From the NCBI GenBank assembly GCA_902561795.1, contig CACERG010000007.1:1-64000 (forward strand): 64,000 nt of DNA. The letters are read 5' to 3'. Of the stretch, positions 1 to 9,073 are shown piece after piece. Both the position numbers and the translations under genes were made by a program. Below the pieces are notes generated by a model. The model was given only the letters and a program-made list of their open reading frames with translations. It ran no database searches and was not told the DNA's origin. This DNA is from an uncultured Bacteroidota bacterium. GTDB lineage: Bacteria; Bacteroidota; Bacteroidia; Flavobacteriales; Flavobacteriaceae. Each line of letters begins with the position of its first letter. Positions within the stretch are counted from its first letter, which is position 1.

Positions 1-45
1 TCCTTTTGATAGCACTATTTTTAAACACCTTGTCAAAAACTATTT

Positions 46-1047
46 GTTGAATTAGACTTATGGAACAGAACTACTACTGACTTACTTCTTACTGTACCAG
101 TTATCTATTCTGCCGGTGACGCAAGTGCTCCAGCAGTAAATATTGGTGAGATGTATAACGAGGGTATTGATTTCGGACTTACATATGATGATACTTTTGG
201 TGATCTTAACTTATCTATTACAGGAAACATTTCTACTTATAGAAATGAAATACTTGCTTTAGATGAATTTGCTACACCAATCTTTGGATCTAACAGAAGG
301 GTTCCTGCCTTAACTGTTACTCAAGTAGGTGATCCAATATCTTCACTATATGGATTTGAAGTGGAAGGTATCTTCCAATCTCAAGCTGAAGCTGATGCTC
401 ACGCGCCTTATGGTACAACAGGATATAATGCACCTGGTAAATTCAAGTACGCTGATGTTAACAATGATGGTGAGATTAATGATGATGACAGAACCGTTAT
501 CGGTAATCCACACCCAGACTTTACATATGGTATAAACTTGAGTTTAACTTATAAAAATATCAATTTGACTCTCTTTGGAAATGGAGTACAAGGAAACGAT
601 ATCTACAATTACGTAAGATACTTTGCTGACTTCAACACATTCCAAGGTAATAGATCTACAAGAGCACTTAACGATGCTTGGCAACCAAGCAACCCGTCAG
701 CTCCAAGATCACAATGGACAGCAGCAGACCCTGATGCTACGTCTCCTATTATGGATGCGAATGATCAGATTAGTAGTAGAACTTCTACTTATCTAATAGA
801 AGACGGTTCATATTTCAGATTGAGAAACGTACAACTTACTTATACTTTTAGTGACGCATTAAACGATACTCTAGGTATAAGTGGAGGAAACATATATTTC
901 CAAGGTCAAAATCTATTAACTGTCACGAACTATTCTGGTCTAAACCCAGAAATTCAGACAACTAATGATATTCAATTAGGATACGACGGAGGATTTATGC
1001 CGGTTTCACGAACACTGACTGTAGGATTGAATCTATCATTATTTTAA
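46..1047 (+). CDS. SusC/RagA-type TonB-dependent receptor, C-terminal part only
   Basis: This is the C-terminal portion of an outer-membrane SusC-family barrel, which imports oligomers handed over by a SusD lipoprotein using TonB energy. Recognisable family features are the WNRTTTDLLLTVPV stretch at the start, an NIGEMYNEGIDF segment, the DVNNDGEINDDDRTVIGNPHPDF calcium-like loop, and the terminal aromatic-ending strand (VGLNLSLF). The SusD gene follows after 19 nt, which supports the call. The frame is open back to nt 25, but in-frame stops occur at 7-12 and 22-24, and the residues before about nt 46 do not look like SusC. The 5' end is therefore either cut by a sequence junction or the gene is truncated. 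The plug and N-terminal domains are not in the window. The first internal ATG (151) is not a credible native start. Confidence 0.85.
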   Translation, partial: VELDLWNRTTTDLLLTVPVIYSAGDASAPAVNIGEMYNEGIDFGLTYDDTFGDLNLSITGNISTYRNEILALDEFATPIFGSNRRVPALTVTQVGDPISSLYGFEVEGIFQSQAEADAHAPYGTTGYNAPGKFKYADVNNDGEINDDDRTVIGNPHPDFTYGINLSLTYKNINLTLFGNGVQGNDIYNYVRYFADFNTFQGNRSTRALNDAWQPSNPSAPRSQWTAADPDATSPIMDANDQISSRTSTYLIEDGSYFRLRNVQLTYTFSDALNDTLGISGGNIYFQGQNLLTVTNYSGLNPEIQTTNDIQLGYDGGFMPVSRTLTVGLNLSLF

Positions 1048-1066
1048 TAATTAATTATTTTGTAAA

Positions 1067-2800
1067 ATGAAAAATTTGAAAAATCTATTTTTTGCTTCAC
1101 TAGCCATTGTAACTCTTACAGTTGCTTGTGATGAAGAATTTTTAACAAAAGAACCCCAGGCTTCACTTTCTGGACCAGCTTTAGCTAATTCTGATGGTGT
1201 TGAAGGGAAACTTGTCTCTGCTTACCGTACCCTTGCAGGTTACGGAATGAGTGGAGGAGGAACATGGTATTACTCTACCTGGTCCTGGATTTTTGGTGCA
1301 ATATCTTCTGATAATGCATTAAAAGGAACTGATGCTGGTGACCAGCCAGAGCACTCATTTATTGAGTCATATGACTTTAACACTTTTAATGTTCACAACC
1401 GCGATAAGTGGAGATCTGGATACTGGGGTGCTGCTAGAGCTAATGACGTTATAAATAGTGTAGCAGAAGCTGAAGACATTAGTGCGGCTAGAGCTGCAGA
1501 GATTGTCGGTGAAGCTAAATTCATTAGAGGGTGGCAACACTTTGAAATGCAGAAAATGTATAGAACTCCTAAGTACGTTAGTGAAGCTAACTTTAGCTTA
1601 GATGATCTAGAAGCTTCAAAAGTTCCTAATACAGGGAAGATTTGGGCTAACATTATCCAAGACTTTGCGGATGCTGCAGCTGCGCTTCCAGCAACTCAAG
1701 CAGAGGTAGGTAGAGCTACAAAATGGGCTGCATTAGCTTACCAAGCTAAAGCGTTAGTCTATAGTGGTGACTATACTTCAGCGCTCCCAATTTTGGAGAA
1801 TATTGTTAACAACGGACCATATACGCTTGTCGACAAATTTGAAGACAACTATTTGGTAGCTACTAGAAACAATTCAGAATCTATTTTTGAAATTCAGTAT
1901 GCTGTAAGTAGTGCTGACACCAATGCATCAAATGCTGAGATTGGTCTTGCACACCCATATATTGCTCCTTGGGGATGTTGTGGTTTCTTACAAGCACCTC
2001 AGGACTTAGTAGATTTCTTCCAAACGGATGCTAATGGTTTACCATTATTAGACGAATCTTGGAAAACTACTCATATTACTAATCCTACTGGAGCTAATAT
2101 AGGAGAGCCTATTGGAGACCCAAGAGTTGACCCAAGACTTGACCACACTGTTGGTCGTCCAGGACAACTGTTCAAAAATCACCACATCATGCAAGTTGAT
2201 TACATTCGTGACTTAACTTATGCAGGTCCATATTTTTCTAAAAAGCACATTGCTGAACCAGAAGGATTTGGTATTGGTGGATGGGGTAACCTTTCTGCAA
2301 ACAACTTTAGAATTATGCGTTTAGGACACGTTAAGCTTTGGTTAGCTGAAGCTTATGTTGAAGCTGGACGTCTAGAAGATGCTCGTGCCCAAATTAACGA
2401 CCTAAGAAGACGTGCTGCTAATCCAGCCGGCTTTAATCCAGGAGCAACACAGGGTGCAACTCGTGCAGACTACTCTTTAACAGGAGCACCTGGTGCTAAC
2501 TATGTTATTGGTGAGTATACTGCAGCTTGGACAGATCAAGCTGTTGCAAGAAAAGCTGTGCGTTATGAGACTAGACTTGAAACTGCCATGGAAGGAAATC
2601 GTTTCTTTGATTTACAAAGATGGGGTGTTCAATCTCAAGTTCTTAACGAATATCTATCTAGAGAATCACGTTACAGAATTTACCTTCAAGGTAAGTCCTT
2701 TACATCACCTAAAAACGAGTACTATCCAATTCCAACTTATGCAATTGATAGATCATTCTCAGAAGGTGAGCCAACTTTAACACAAGATCCTAACTACTAG
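1067..2800 (+). CDS. SusD/RagB-family outer-membrane lipoprotein
   Basis: This is the surface glycan- or nutrient-binding partner of the upstream SusC receptor. The 577-residue product starts with a lipoprotein signal peptide (lipobox LTVAC, mature protein starting CDEEF; acidic residues right after the Cys resemble the surface-export signal of Bacteroidota lipoproteins). The C-terminal SusD/RagB hallmark is present at residues 509-520 (E-x-NRFFDLQRWG), and the end matches the family pattern (NEYYPIP, then L-T-Q-D-P-N-Y). Length is normal for the family. Third-position C is frequent (aac, gac, ttc) compared with the genes that follow, which is consistent with high expression. The substrate cannot be inferred from the protein. 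A strong terminator follows directly. Confidence 0.95.
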   Translation: MKNLKNLFFASLAIVTLTVACDEEFLTKEPQASLSGPALANSDGVEGKLVSAYRTLAGYGMSGGGTWYYSTWSWIFGAISSDNALKGTDAGDQPEHSFIESYDFNTFNVHNRDKWRSGYWGAARANDVINSVAEAEDISAARAAEIVGEAKFIRGWQHFEMQKMYRTPKYVSEANFSLDDLEASKVPNTGKIWANIIQDFADAAAALPATQAEVGRATKWAALAYQAKALVYSGDYTSALPILENIVNNGPYTLVDKFEDNYLVATRNNSESIFEIQYAVSSADTNASNAEIGLAHPYIAPWGCCGFLQAPQDLVDFFQTDANGLPLLDESWKTTHITNPTGANIGEPIGDPRVDPRLDHTVGRPGQLFKNHHIMQVDYIRDLTYAGPYFSKKHIAEPEGFGIGGWGNLSANNFRIMRLGHVKLWLAEAYVEAGRLEDARAQINDLRRRAANPAGFNPGATQGATRADYSLTGAPGANYVIGEYTAAWTDQAVARKAVRYETRLETAMEGNRFFDLQRWGVQSQVLNEYLSRESRYRIYLQGKSFTSPKNEYYPIPTYAIDRSFSEGEPTLTQDPNY

Positions 2801-2823
2801 TAGTTAAATCTTTGAAAGTTCAA

Positions 2824-2858
2824 AACCGTGGAGTATATTTGCTCCGCGGTTTTTTTTT
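2824..2858 (+). terminator. Rho-independent terminator after susD
   Basis: A 10-bp stem (AACCGTGGAG pairing with CTCCGCGGTT, one G-T wobble) with an 8-nt loop is followed directly by an unbroken T run to 2858. It is the strongest terminator in the window. It ends only 5 nt before the ATG of the next gene, so that gene must rely on read-through or on a start site inside this element. Confidence 0.9.
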
Positions 2859-2863
2859 GATAT

Positions 2864-5800
2864 ATGATGAAAGGGAAATATTTATTAATCACACTAATTT
2901 TTTTAATCCAGTCCTGTTCAAAACAAAATAAGCTATTTGTTTTATTGAAATCAGAAAAAACAGGTATTGAATTCAACAATAAAATAACTGAAACAGATGA
3001 CTTTAATATACTTACGGATGAGTATATTTTTAATGGAGGAGGGGTTGCACTAGCTGACTTTAATAGGGACGGTTTACCAGATTTATTTTTTACCGGTAAT
3101 ATGGTATCAAATGAGCTTTATTTGAATAAAGGTCATTTAAAGTTTGAGAATGTGACTAATAGTGCAAAATTAAATTCAACTGGATTTTGGTCAACAGGAG
3201 CAACAGTTGTAGATATAAATTCAGACGGTTGGATGGATATTTACGTTTCCGGAGCCATGAATACAAATAATAGAAAAAATAGACTTTATGTAAATCAGGG
3301 ACTAAATAAAGAAAACATCCCTGTTTTCGAAGAACAAGCAGAAAAATTTGGAATTGATGATAACGGTAATACCATGGGGGCATGTTTCATTGATTATGAT
3401 AAAGATGGCGATTTAGATTTATATGTTCTAAACAATGAACAAAACGAGACTATCCCAACTAACTACAGAAAAAAAATAATTGATGGATCAGCACCTAGTA
3501 ATGACAAATTTTATAAGAATAACGGTGATGGGACTTTCAGTGATATAACTCTTGACGCAGGGATATTATTTGAGGGCTTTGGTTTAAGTGTTACGCCAGT
3601 TGACATAAATAAAGACCAATGGATCGATCTATACATAACAAATGATTATCTAACTAATGATCTTTTGTATGTAAATCAAAAAAACGGAAAATTTAAAAAT
3701 GAAATCCAAGACTACCTATCTCATCAAAGTAAATTTTCTATGGGCTCAGATGCCTCAGATTTTAATAATGATGGCTATACTGATTTAATTTCCCTCGATA
3801 TGCTAGGAGAAAGTCATGAGCGCCGAAAAACTACCATATCTAAAAGTTTTTTTTTCCAAAACGTATTAAACAAAAAATGGGACTATCAAGACCAGCATAT
3901 GCGCAATATGCTATTTAAAAATAATGGACCAAATCTTCCATTTTCAGAAATAGGACAATTTTCAGGGGTTTACCAAACAGATTGGAGTTGGTCACCACTT
4001 TTTGCTGACTTTGACTATGATGGAAATAGAGATTTGTTTATAACTAATGGATTCCCAAGAGATATAACTGATATGGACTTTGCAAATTACAGACTTAGCT
4101 ATGGAGCTTACACTCCGGTATCAACTCTTTTGGATTCCATACCTATAGTTAAAATACCTAATTATGCATACAAGAATAATGGTAACCTAACCTTTGAAGA
4201 TGTAAGTAAAAAATGGGGCTTAGGTATTTCCTCATTTTCCAACGGAGCTGTTTTTAGTGATCTTGATCTAGATGGAGATATAGACTACGTTGTAAATAAT
4301 ATAAATGATAAAGCATTTATTTTTGAAAATATTTTATCCCAACAAGAAAATCCTCCAAACTATTTACAAATTGGGCTTGAAGGAGATAAATTAAATCCAG
4401 ATGCTCTAGGAGCAAAAGTTGTTTTGCGCCTCTCAGATAATTCAATTCAATTTCAAGAGCAACAAATATCACGAGGTTATATGTCTTCTACCGATCCTGT
4501 AATGTATTTTGGACTTGGAAAACTAAAGGATGTAGTGTCTGTAGAAATTTTGTGGCCAAACGGACTTTTATCGAAAATTAATAATCCTGATATTAATAAA
4601 AGACTAACATTCAGTCAAAGCGAAGCGTTAGCTGTTAATTCTCTTATTTTTCCTTTTGTGGAAGAACAAAAACTTCTTCCTTACAAAGAGGTTTCTAGTA
4701 AATACAACATAAATTATTTTCATATCGAAAAAAACGTTCAGGACTTTTTTAAACAGCGTTTATTACCACACAAATTATCCCAAAATGGTCCGTGTATTGC
4801 AGTAGGTGATATAAATAGTGACGGTAATGAAGATTTTATAGTAGGTAGCTCAACAACATTTTCACCCAGGGTTTTTATACAAAGTGACAACAGTAAATTC
4901 ATTTCGAGGGATTTATTTCAAAAAGAACAAGAGAAAAAATATGAAGTTGAAAGTATGACTCTTTTTGATGCAGACCAAGATGGAGATCTTGACCTTTATC
5001 TTGTTTCCGGTGGTAACGAATATGACATTGGCTCTGAGTGGTACCAAGATAGATTGTTATTTAATGATGGCTTTGGAAATTTTGAAAATCAACAAAACAG
5101 ACTTCCAAAGATGCATGTTAATGGTTGCATTGTTAGACCAGCTGATTTTGATAATGATGGAGATTTGGATTTATTTGTTGGAGGACACAACAAACCTGGA
5201 GCTTATCCATTAGCTGATAATAATTTTTTATTAAGAAATAATAACGGTTTTTTTGAAGATGTTACGGATGTCACCATTCCTTCATTAGATTCGTTTGGTA
5301 TTCTAACAGATGCTTTATGGACTGATATCAACTGCGATAAGCGAAATGACATAATTCTTGTAGGAGAATATAGCCCTGTTACAATATTGTTAAATAAAGA
5401 AAAGGGTTTTGAAAAATTGGAATCAGAAACTCTTAAAGATACTCAGGGTCTTTGGAGGGCAATTGAGCAGGTTGACATTGACCAAGACGGAGATTTAGAT
5501 TATATTTTAGGAAATTTAGGAAAAAATAATATGCTATCTCTATCTCCAGAAACCCCAATGTATATATCAACTAAGGATGTAGATAAAAACGGTAGTGTTG
5601 ATCCCTTAATTTTTAATTCCCAACAAAATAGCAAGGGAGAATTAGATATTTATCCAATTCAATTTTGGGATAATCTAACCCAACAAAGTCCAATGTTTAG
5701 GCAAGAATTCAATTCGTATCATTCATTTTCAAAAGCTAACTTTGAATATTATAAAGAAAAAGGATTCATAGATAATGATAGTATTTTGATAGCTAAACAC

Positions 5801-6163
5801 AGTGAATCCAAATGGATTGAAAATTTGGGTGAAGGTAATTATAAACTTAATTCATTACCAGATTTACTCCAGTTAGGCCCCATAAATGATTTTCTTATTT
5901 TTGGCGCTGGTAATAAACGAAGAGTGTTTGTCGTAGGGAATGATTTTGGAGGTGCACCATTTGAAGGGAATACGGACGCATTACAAGGGACCATTTTATA
6001 TTTAGATGAAAATGAAGGAGAGAAAGTTGTAAGCGCGCAAGATTCAGGTTTTAATGTTTTTGGTGATGCTAGAGAGATTAAAAGTGTAAGGCTTAAGAAT
6101 GGTAAAATTTTGATTTTGGTAGCTCAAAATCAAAATAAACTGCTAGCATTTGAAGAGTTTTAG
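2864..6163 (+). CDS. FG-GAP/VCBS-repeat lipoprotein with ASPIC/UnbV domain
   Basis: This is a large (1099 aa) predicted outer-membrane lipoprotein (signal peptide with lipobox IQSC). It contains about thirteen calcium-loop repeats of the D-x-D/N-x-D-G-x-x-D type. About seven lie before residue 480 (for example DFNRDGLPD, DYDKDGDLD, DFNNDGYTD) and the rest between about 649 and 910 (for example DINSDGNED, DFDNDGDLD, DIDQDGDLD). Such repeats fold into integrin-alpha-like beta-propellers. Between them, at about residues 500-585, is an ASPIC/UnbV-type domain (LGAKVVLRL, FGLGKLKDV, ILWPNG). Proteins of this architecture are frequent beside SusCD pairs in marine Bacteroidota; their ligand is generally unknown. 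The start codon lies 5 nt after a terminator, and there is no recognisable Shine-Dalgarno sequence. Function as a surface binding or scaffolding protein is inference. Confidence 0.9.
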   Translation: MMKGKYLLITLIFLIQSCSKQNKLFVLLKSEKTGIEFNNKITETDDFNILTDEYIFNGGGVALADFNRDGLPDLFFTGNMVSNELYLNKGHLKFENVTNSAKLNSTGFWSTGATVVDINSDGWMDIYVSGAMNTNNRKNRLYVNQGLNKENIPVFEEQAEKFGIDDNGNTMGACFIDYDKDGDLDLYVLNNEQNETIPTNYRKKIIDGSAPSNDKFYKNNGDGTFSDITLDAGILFEGFGLSVTPVDINKDQWIDLYITNDYLTNDLLYVNQKNGKFKNEIQDYLSHQSKFSMGSDASDFNNDGYTDLISLDMLGESHERRKTTISKSFFFQNVLNKKWDYQDQHMRNMLFKNNGPNLPFSEIGQFSGVYQTDWSWSPLFADFDYDGNRDLFITNGFPRDITDMDFANYRLSYGAYTPVSTLLDSIPIVKIPNYAYKNNGNLTFEDVSKKWGLGISSFSNGAVFSDLDLDGDIDYVVNNINDKAFIFENILSQQENPPNYLQIGLEGDKLNPDALGAKVVLRLSDNSIQFQEQQISRGYMSSTDPVMYFGLGKLKDVVSVEILWPNGLLSKINNPDINKRLTFSQSEALAVNSLIFPFVEEQKLLPYKEVSSKYNINYFHIEKNVQDFFKQRLLPHKLSQNGPCIAVGDINSDGNEDFIVGSSTTFSPRVFIQSDNSKFISRDLFQKEQEKKYEVESMTLFDADQDGDLDLYLVSGGNEYDIGSEWYQDRLLFNDGFGNFENQQNRLPKMHVNGCIVRPADFDNDGDLDLFVGGHNKPGAYPLADNNFLLRNNNGFFEDVTDVTIPSLDSFGILTDALWTDINCDKRNDIILVGEYSPVTILLNKEKGFEKLESETLKDTQGLWRAIEQVDIDQDGDLDYILGNLGKNNMLSLSPETPMYISTKDVDKNGSVDPLIFNSQQNSKGELDIYPIQFWDNLTQQSPMFRQEFNSYHSFSKANFEYYKEKGFIDNDSILIAKHSESKWIENLGEGNYKLNSLPDLLQLGPINDFLIFGAGNKRRVFVVGNDFGGAPFEGNTDALQGTILYLDENEGEKVVSAQDSGFNVFGDAREIKSVRLKNGKILILVAQNQNKLLAFEEF

Positions 6164-6255
6164 TTTTTAAGGCCTAAAAAATATTATTTCACTATTACAT
6201 ATTCAATTTATTTGACTTAAATGTCCTATTTTTATCCCGCTATAATGTGTTGAAA

Positions 6256-6302
6256 ACTGAATTTTACTTTTGATCATTTTCATTAGTTGTTCTAAATTCA
6301 GT
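6256..6302 (+). promoter_or_regulatory. 9-bp inverted repeat in leader of the haloperoxidase-like gene
   Basis: ACTGAATTT (6256-6264) is perfectly complementary to AAATTCAGT (6294-6302), with a 29-nt loop. The 3' arm ends 12 nt before the ATG at 6315, where a ribosome would bind, so the hairpin could modulate translation. The upstream TATAAT (6241-6246) with TTGACT (6212-6217) 23 nt earlier is only a weak promoter candidate. Function is inferred. Confidence 0.35.
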
Positions 6303-6314
6303 AAGAATAAATGT

Positions 6315-7694
6315 ATGAGGAATCTTAGAGCTTTAATATTTTCAGTCTTATTTATCCAATTATCATGTAATCAACATGATAGTAGGGAATATATTCAAAA
6401 ATTAGATAATCCTGAATTATTCCAGTTTGCAATGCAAAATCTTACTGACATTGTAGTTTACGATATCTTTTCACCACCTGTTGCTTCAAGAGTCTACTTA
6501 TACCCAACAATAGCTGCATATGAGATAATCGCTGCGTATCAGCCTGAAAGCTTCAACAGCCTTGCAGGGCAGGTCAAAGATTTGAATGAAATTCCAAAAT
6601 CAGATAATAAGGCTATAATTCCAAACCTTGCTGCTCTATTTTCTTTTAATAGTGTTGGCAAAAAACTCATTTTTTCACAAGATAAAATGGAATCTTTTGA
6701 AAATGAATTCTATCAAAAATTAATTGAGTATAATGTTCCAAAAAAAGTAATAAAAGTTTCTAAAAATTATGGAGAAGAAGTAGCAGAATTTATTTTAGAA
6801 TGGGCTTCTAAAGATATGTATAGTCAAACCCGTACATTTCCAAAATATGCTATCAAAGAAGAAGATAAGTATTGGAAGCCAACTCCACCTGATTATATGG
6901 ATGGAATTGAACCTCATTGGCAAGAAATTAGAACTATGGTTTTAGATTCGTCAAACCAATTTCCCCCAAAAGACCCATTACCATTTAATTTAGAAAAAGA
7001 CAGTCCTTTTCATAAACAGTTGATGGAGGTTTTTAACGTTATAAATGGACTTACTGAAGAACAAGTAGAAATCGCAAAGTTTTGGGATTGTAATCCATAC
7101 GTAACTCATCATAAAGGACATTCTATGTTCGCTACAAAAAAGATCACACCTGGAGGACATTGGATTGGAATAACTTCTATAGCCACTAGAAAAGCAAAAA
7201 GTTCTTTTGCAGATACAATAAATGCATATGCTAATGTTTCTATTGCTTTGTTTGATGCATTTATAAGTTGTTGGGATGAAAAATGGAGAACTTTGGTAGT
7301 GCGACCAGAGACATTAATTAATGAACATTACGATGAGGAATGGCTACCATTATTACAAACCCCCCCATTCCCAGAATATACAAGTGGACACTCCGTAATT
7401 TCAAGAGCTGCAGCAGTAACTTTAACAAAAATCTACGGAGATAATTTCAATTTTGTAGATACTACAGAAATAGCTTATGGGCTTCCTCAGAGAAGCTATA
7501 AGTCTTTTATACATGCTTCTGAAGAGGCAGCGATATCAAGACTATACGGGGGTATTCACTATATGATGGCAATTACTGAAGGTGTTTCACAGGGCGAAAA
7601 AGTAGGGTCGTATATTGCTAGCAGATTAAAAACAAAAAAAACTTCTAATAGGGCATTAACTTTTAATACGACAACTGGTGAAAAAAAGCCTTAG
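6315..7694 (+). CDS. Vanadium-dependent haloperoxidase / PAP2-type lipoprotein
   Basis: This is a predicted lipid-anchored member of the vanadium haloperoxidase/acid phosphatase (PAP2-fold) superfamily. The ATG at 6315 gives a proper lipoprotein signal (lipobox QLSC) and 459 residues; an upstream in-frame codon at 6270 would spoil the signal peptide. The anion-pocket residues are all visible: K323 and R330 (KWRTLVVR), S357-G358-H359 in YTSGHS, and R409 and H415 in SRLYGGIHY. Family members either oxidise halides with peroxide when vanadate is bound or hydrolyse phosphate esters, and sequence alone does not separate the two. It lies 151 nt downstream of the ASPIC lipoprotein, and its end overlaps the MFS transporter by 17 nt, so the three probably act together. 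Confidence 0.85.
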   Translation: MRNLRALIFSVLFIQLSCNQHDSREYIQKLDNPELFQFAMQNLTDIVVYDIFSPPVASRVYLYPTIAAYEIIAAYQPESFNSLAGQVKDLNEIPKSDNKAIIPNLAALFSFNSVGKKLIFSQDKMESFENEFYQKLIEYNVPKKVIKVSKNYGEEVAEFILEWASKDMYSQTRTFPKYAIKEEDKYWKPTPPDYMDGIEPHWQEIRTMVLDSSNQFPPKDPLPFNLEKDSPFHKQLMEVFNVINGLTEEQVEIAKFWDCNPYVTHHKGHSMFATKKITPGGHWIGITSIATRKAKSSFADTINAYANVSIALFDAFISCWDEKWRTLVVRPETLINEHYDEEWLPLLQTPPFPEYTSGHSVISRAAAVTLTKIYGDNFNFVDTTEIAYGLPQRSYKSFIHASEEAAISRLYGGIHYMMAITEGVSQGEKVGSYIASRLKTKKTSNRALTFNTTTGEKKP

Positions 7695-9042
7695 TTTTTG
7701 GCAGATAATTACCATGAACTTTGGTTTTTTTGGGGTTCAATTTAGCTTTGGTTTGCAACAAAGTAATATGAGTGCAATTTATAGGTATTTGGGTGCAGAA
7801 GAATCTGAGTTACCTATTTTATGGCTAGCAGGTCCAGTTACAGGTCTTATTGTTCAGCCAATAATTGGAGCAATTAGTGATGGAACTTGGTCACCTAAAT
7901 TTGGTAGAAGAAAGCCTTTCTTTCTAATTGGAGCAATAATTGCAAGTTTAGCCTTAATTGCTATGCCTTACTCTAGTTCAATATGGATGGCTGCTAGTCT
8001 TTTATGGATTCTAGATGCTGCAAATAACATAGCTTTGGAACCGTATAGAGCTTTTATTTCTGATAAATTACCGAAAAAACAATTTTCATTTGGTTTTTTA
8101 GTTCAAAGTTTTTTCACTGGTCTAGGAACTACATTAGCCAATTTCACACCTGCTATTTTGGTTTCCTTTGGCATATTAGCGTTAACTGATAAAATGGGAA
8201 ATGGTATTCCCGTTTCAACTTATTGGGCTTTTTTAATTGGTGCTGCTGCATCCATTATAACTATTTTGATTACGGTCATTACAACCTCGGAATATCCTCC
8301 TACTTTAGAAGAGTTAAAAGAAATTCAATCTTCAAAAACAAATAAAAATTTATTAATAAAAACTTTCCAAGATATTATTTTTGCATTCAAAAACATGCCT
8401 GCAACTATGAAACAGTTAATACCGGTTATGTTTTTTCCTTGGTATGCAATGTTTTGCTATTGGCAATATTTAACTTCAGCTCTTTCACTCTCCTTATATG
8501 GTACCCTAGACGAAACAACTTCATTTTTCAATAAGGCACAACTTTTGACAGGTAATTTAAATGGCACTTACAATATTATTTGTTTTTCAATTGCTTTTGC
8601 ACTAATTCCAATTGCAAAAAAAATTGGACCCAAAAGATTACACTTTTTTAGCTTAGCTATTGGAGGATTTGGTCTTTTATGCATGCCGTTACTAAATGAC
8701 ACAGACATTTTATTTGTTTTGCCCTTTGGAAGTGGAATTGAAATTTCTCAAATATATCTTTTTTCCTTTTGTATGGGTATTACCTGGGCTTCCATGATGG
8801 CTATGCCTTATCAAATGTTAGCATCAACTATTCCAACAAATAAAATGGGAATTTATATGGGTATATTCAATATGTTTATCGTTATCCCAATGATTATTCA
8901 AATTTTTTCTGTTCAGTATATTGTTTATGATCTTTTAGGACAAAATCCAATAAATATTATACGCCTATCGGGCACCTTTCTTATTGTAGGAGGAATTTTT
9001 TCTTTATTTGTTAGCCAACCTGCGAAGGCAGATTCAATTTAA
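7678..9042 (+). CDS. MFS transporter, SLC45/GPH sugar-symporter-like
   Basis: A 454-residue inner-membrane protein with about twelve hydrophobic segments. After TM2 comes DGTWSPKFGRRKPF (GRRKPF at residues 76-81), the loop seen in SLC45/sucrose-symporter and GPH-type cation:sugar symporters. The start is GTG at 7678, inside the last codons of the upstream haloperoxidase-like gene (17-nt overlap), which implies translational coupling. A later ATG would remove TM1. In Bacteroidota PULs, transporters of this kind move the released mono- or disaccharide, or related small molecule, from the periplasm into the cytoplasm. The actual substrate here is unknown. Confidence 0.85.
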   Translation: MKKSLSFWQIITMNFGFFGVQFSFGLQQSNMSAIYRYLGAEESELPILWLAGPVTGLIVQPIIGAISDGTWSPKFGRRKPFFLIGAIIASLALIAMPYSSSIWMAASLLWILDAANNIALEPYRAFISDKLPKKQFSFGFLVQSFFTGLGTTLANFTPAILVSFGILALTDKMGNGIPVSTYWAFLIGAAASIITILITVITTSEYPPTLEELKEIQSSKTNKNLLIKTFQDIIFAFKNMPATMKQLIPVMFFPWYAMFCYWQYLTSALSLSLYGTLDETTSFFNKAQLLTGNLNGTYNIICFSIAFALIPIAKKIGPKRLHFFSLAIGGFGLLCMPLLNDTDILFVLPFGSGIEISQIYLFSFCMGITWASMMAMPYQMLASTIPTNKMGIYMGIFNMFIVIPMIIQIFSVQYIVYDLLGQNPINIIRLSGTFLIVGGIFSLFVSQPAKADSI

Positions 9043-9073
9043 TTGAGTAATTTCAGCATTATAATTTTAACTT

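Noticed and set aside
6212-6246. TTGACT...TATAAT as a promoter for the haloperoxidase-like gene
   Set aside because: The spacer is 23 nt and the box lacks the TAnnTTTG form used by this phylum; kept only as a remark, not as a feature.
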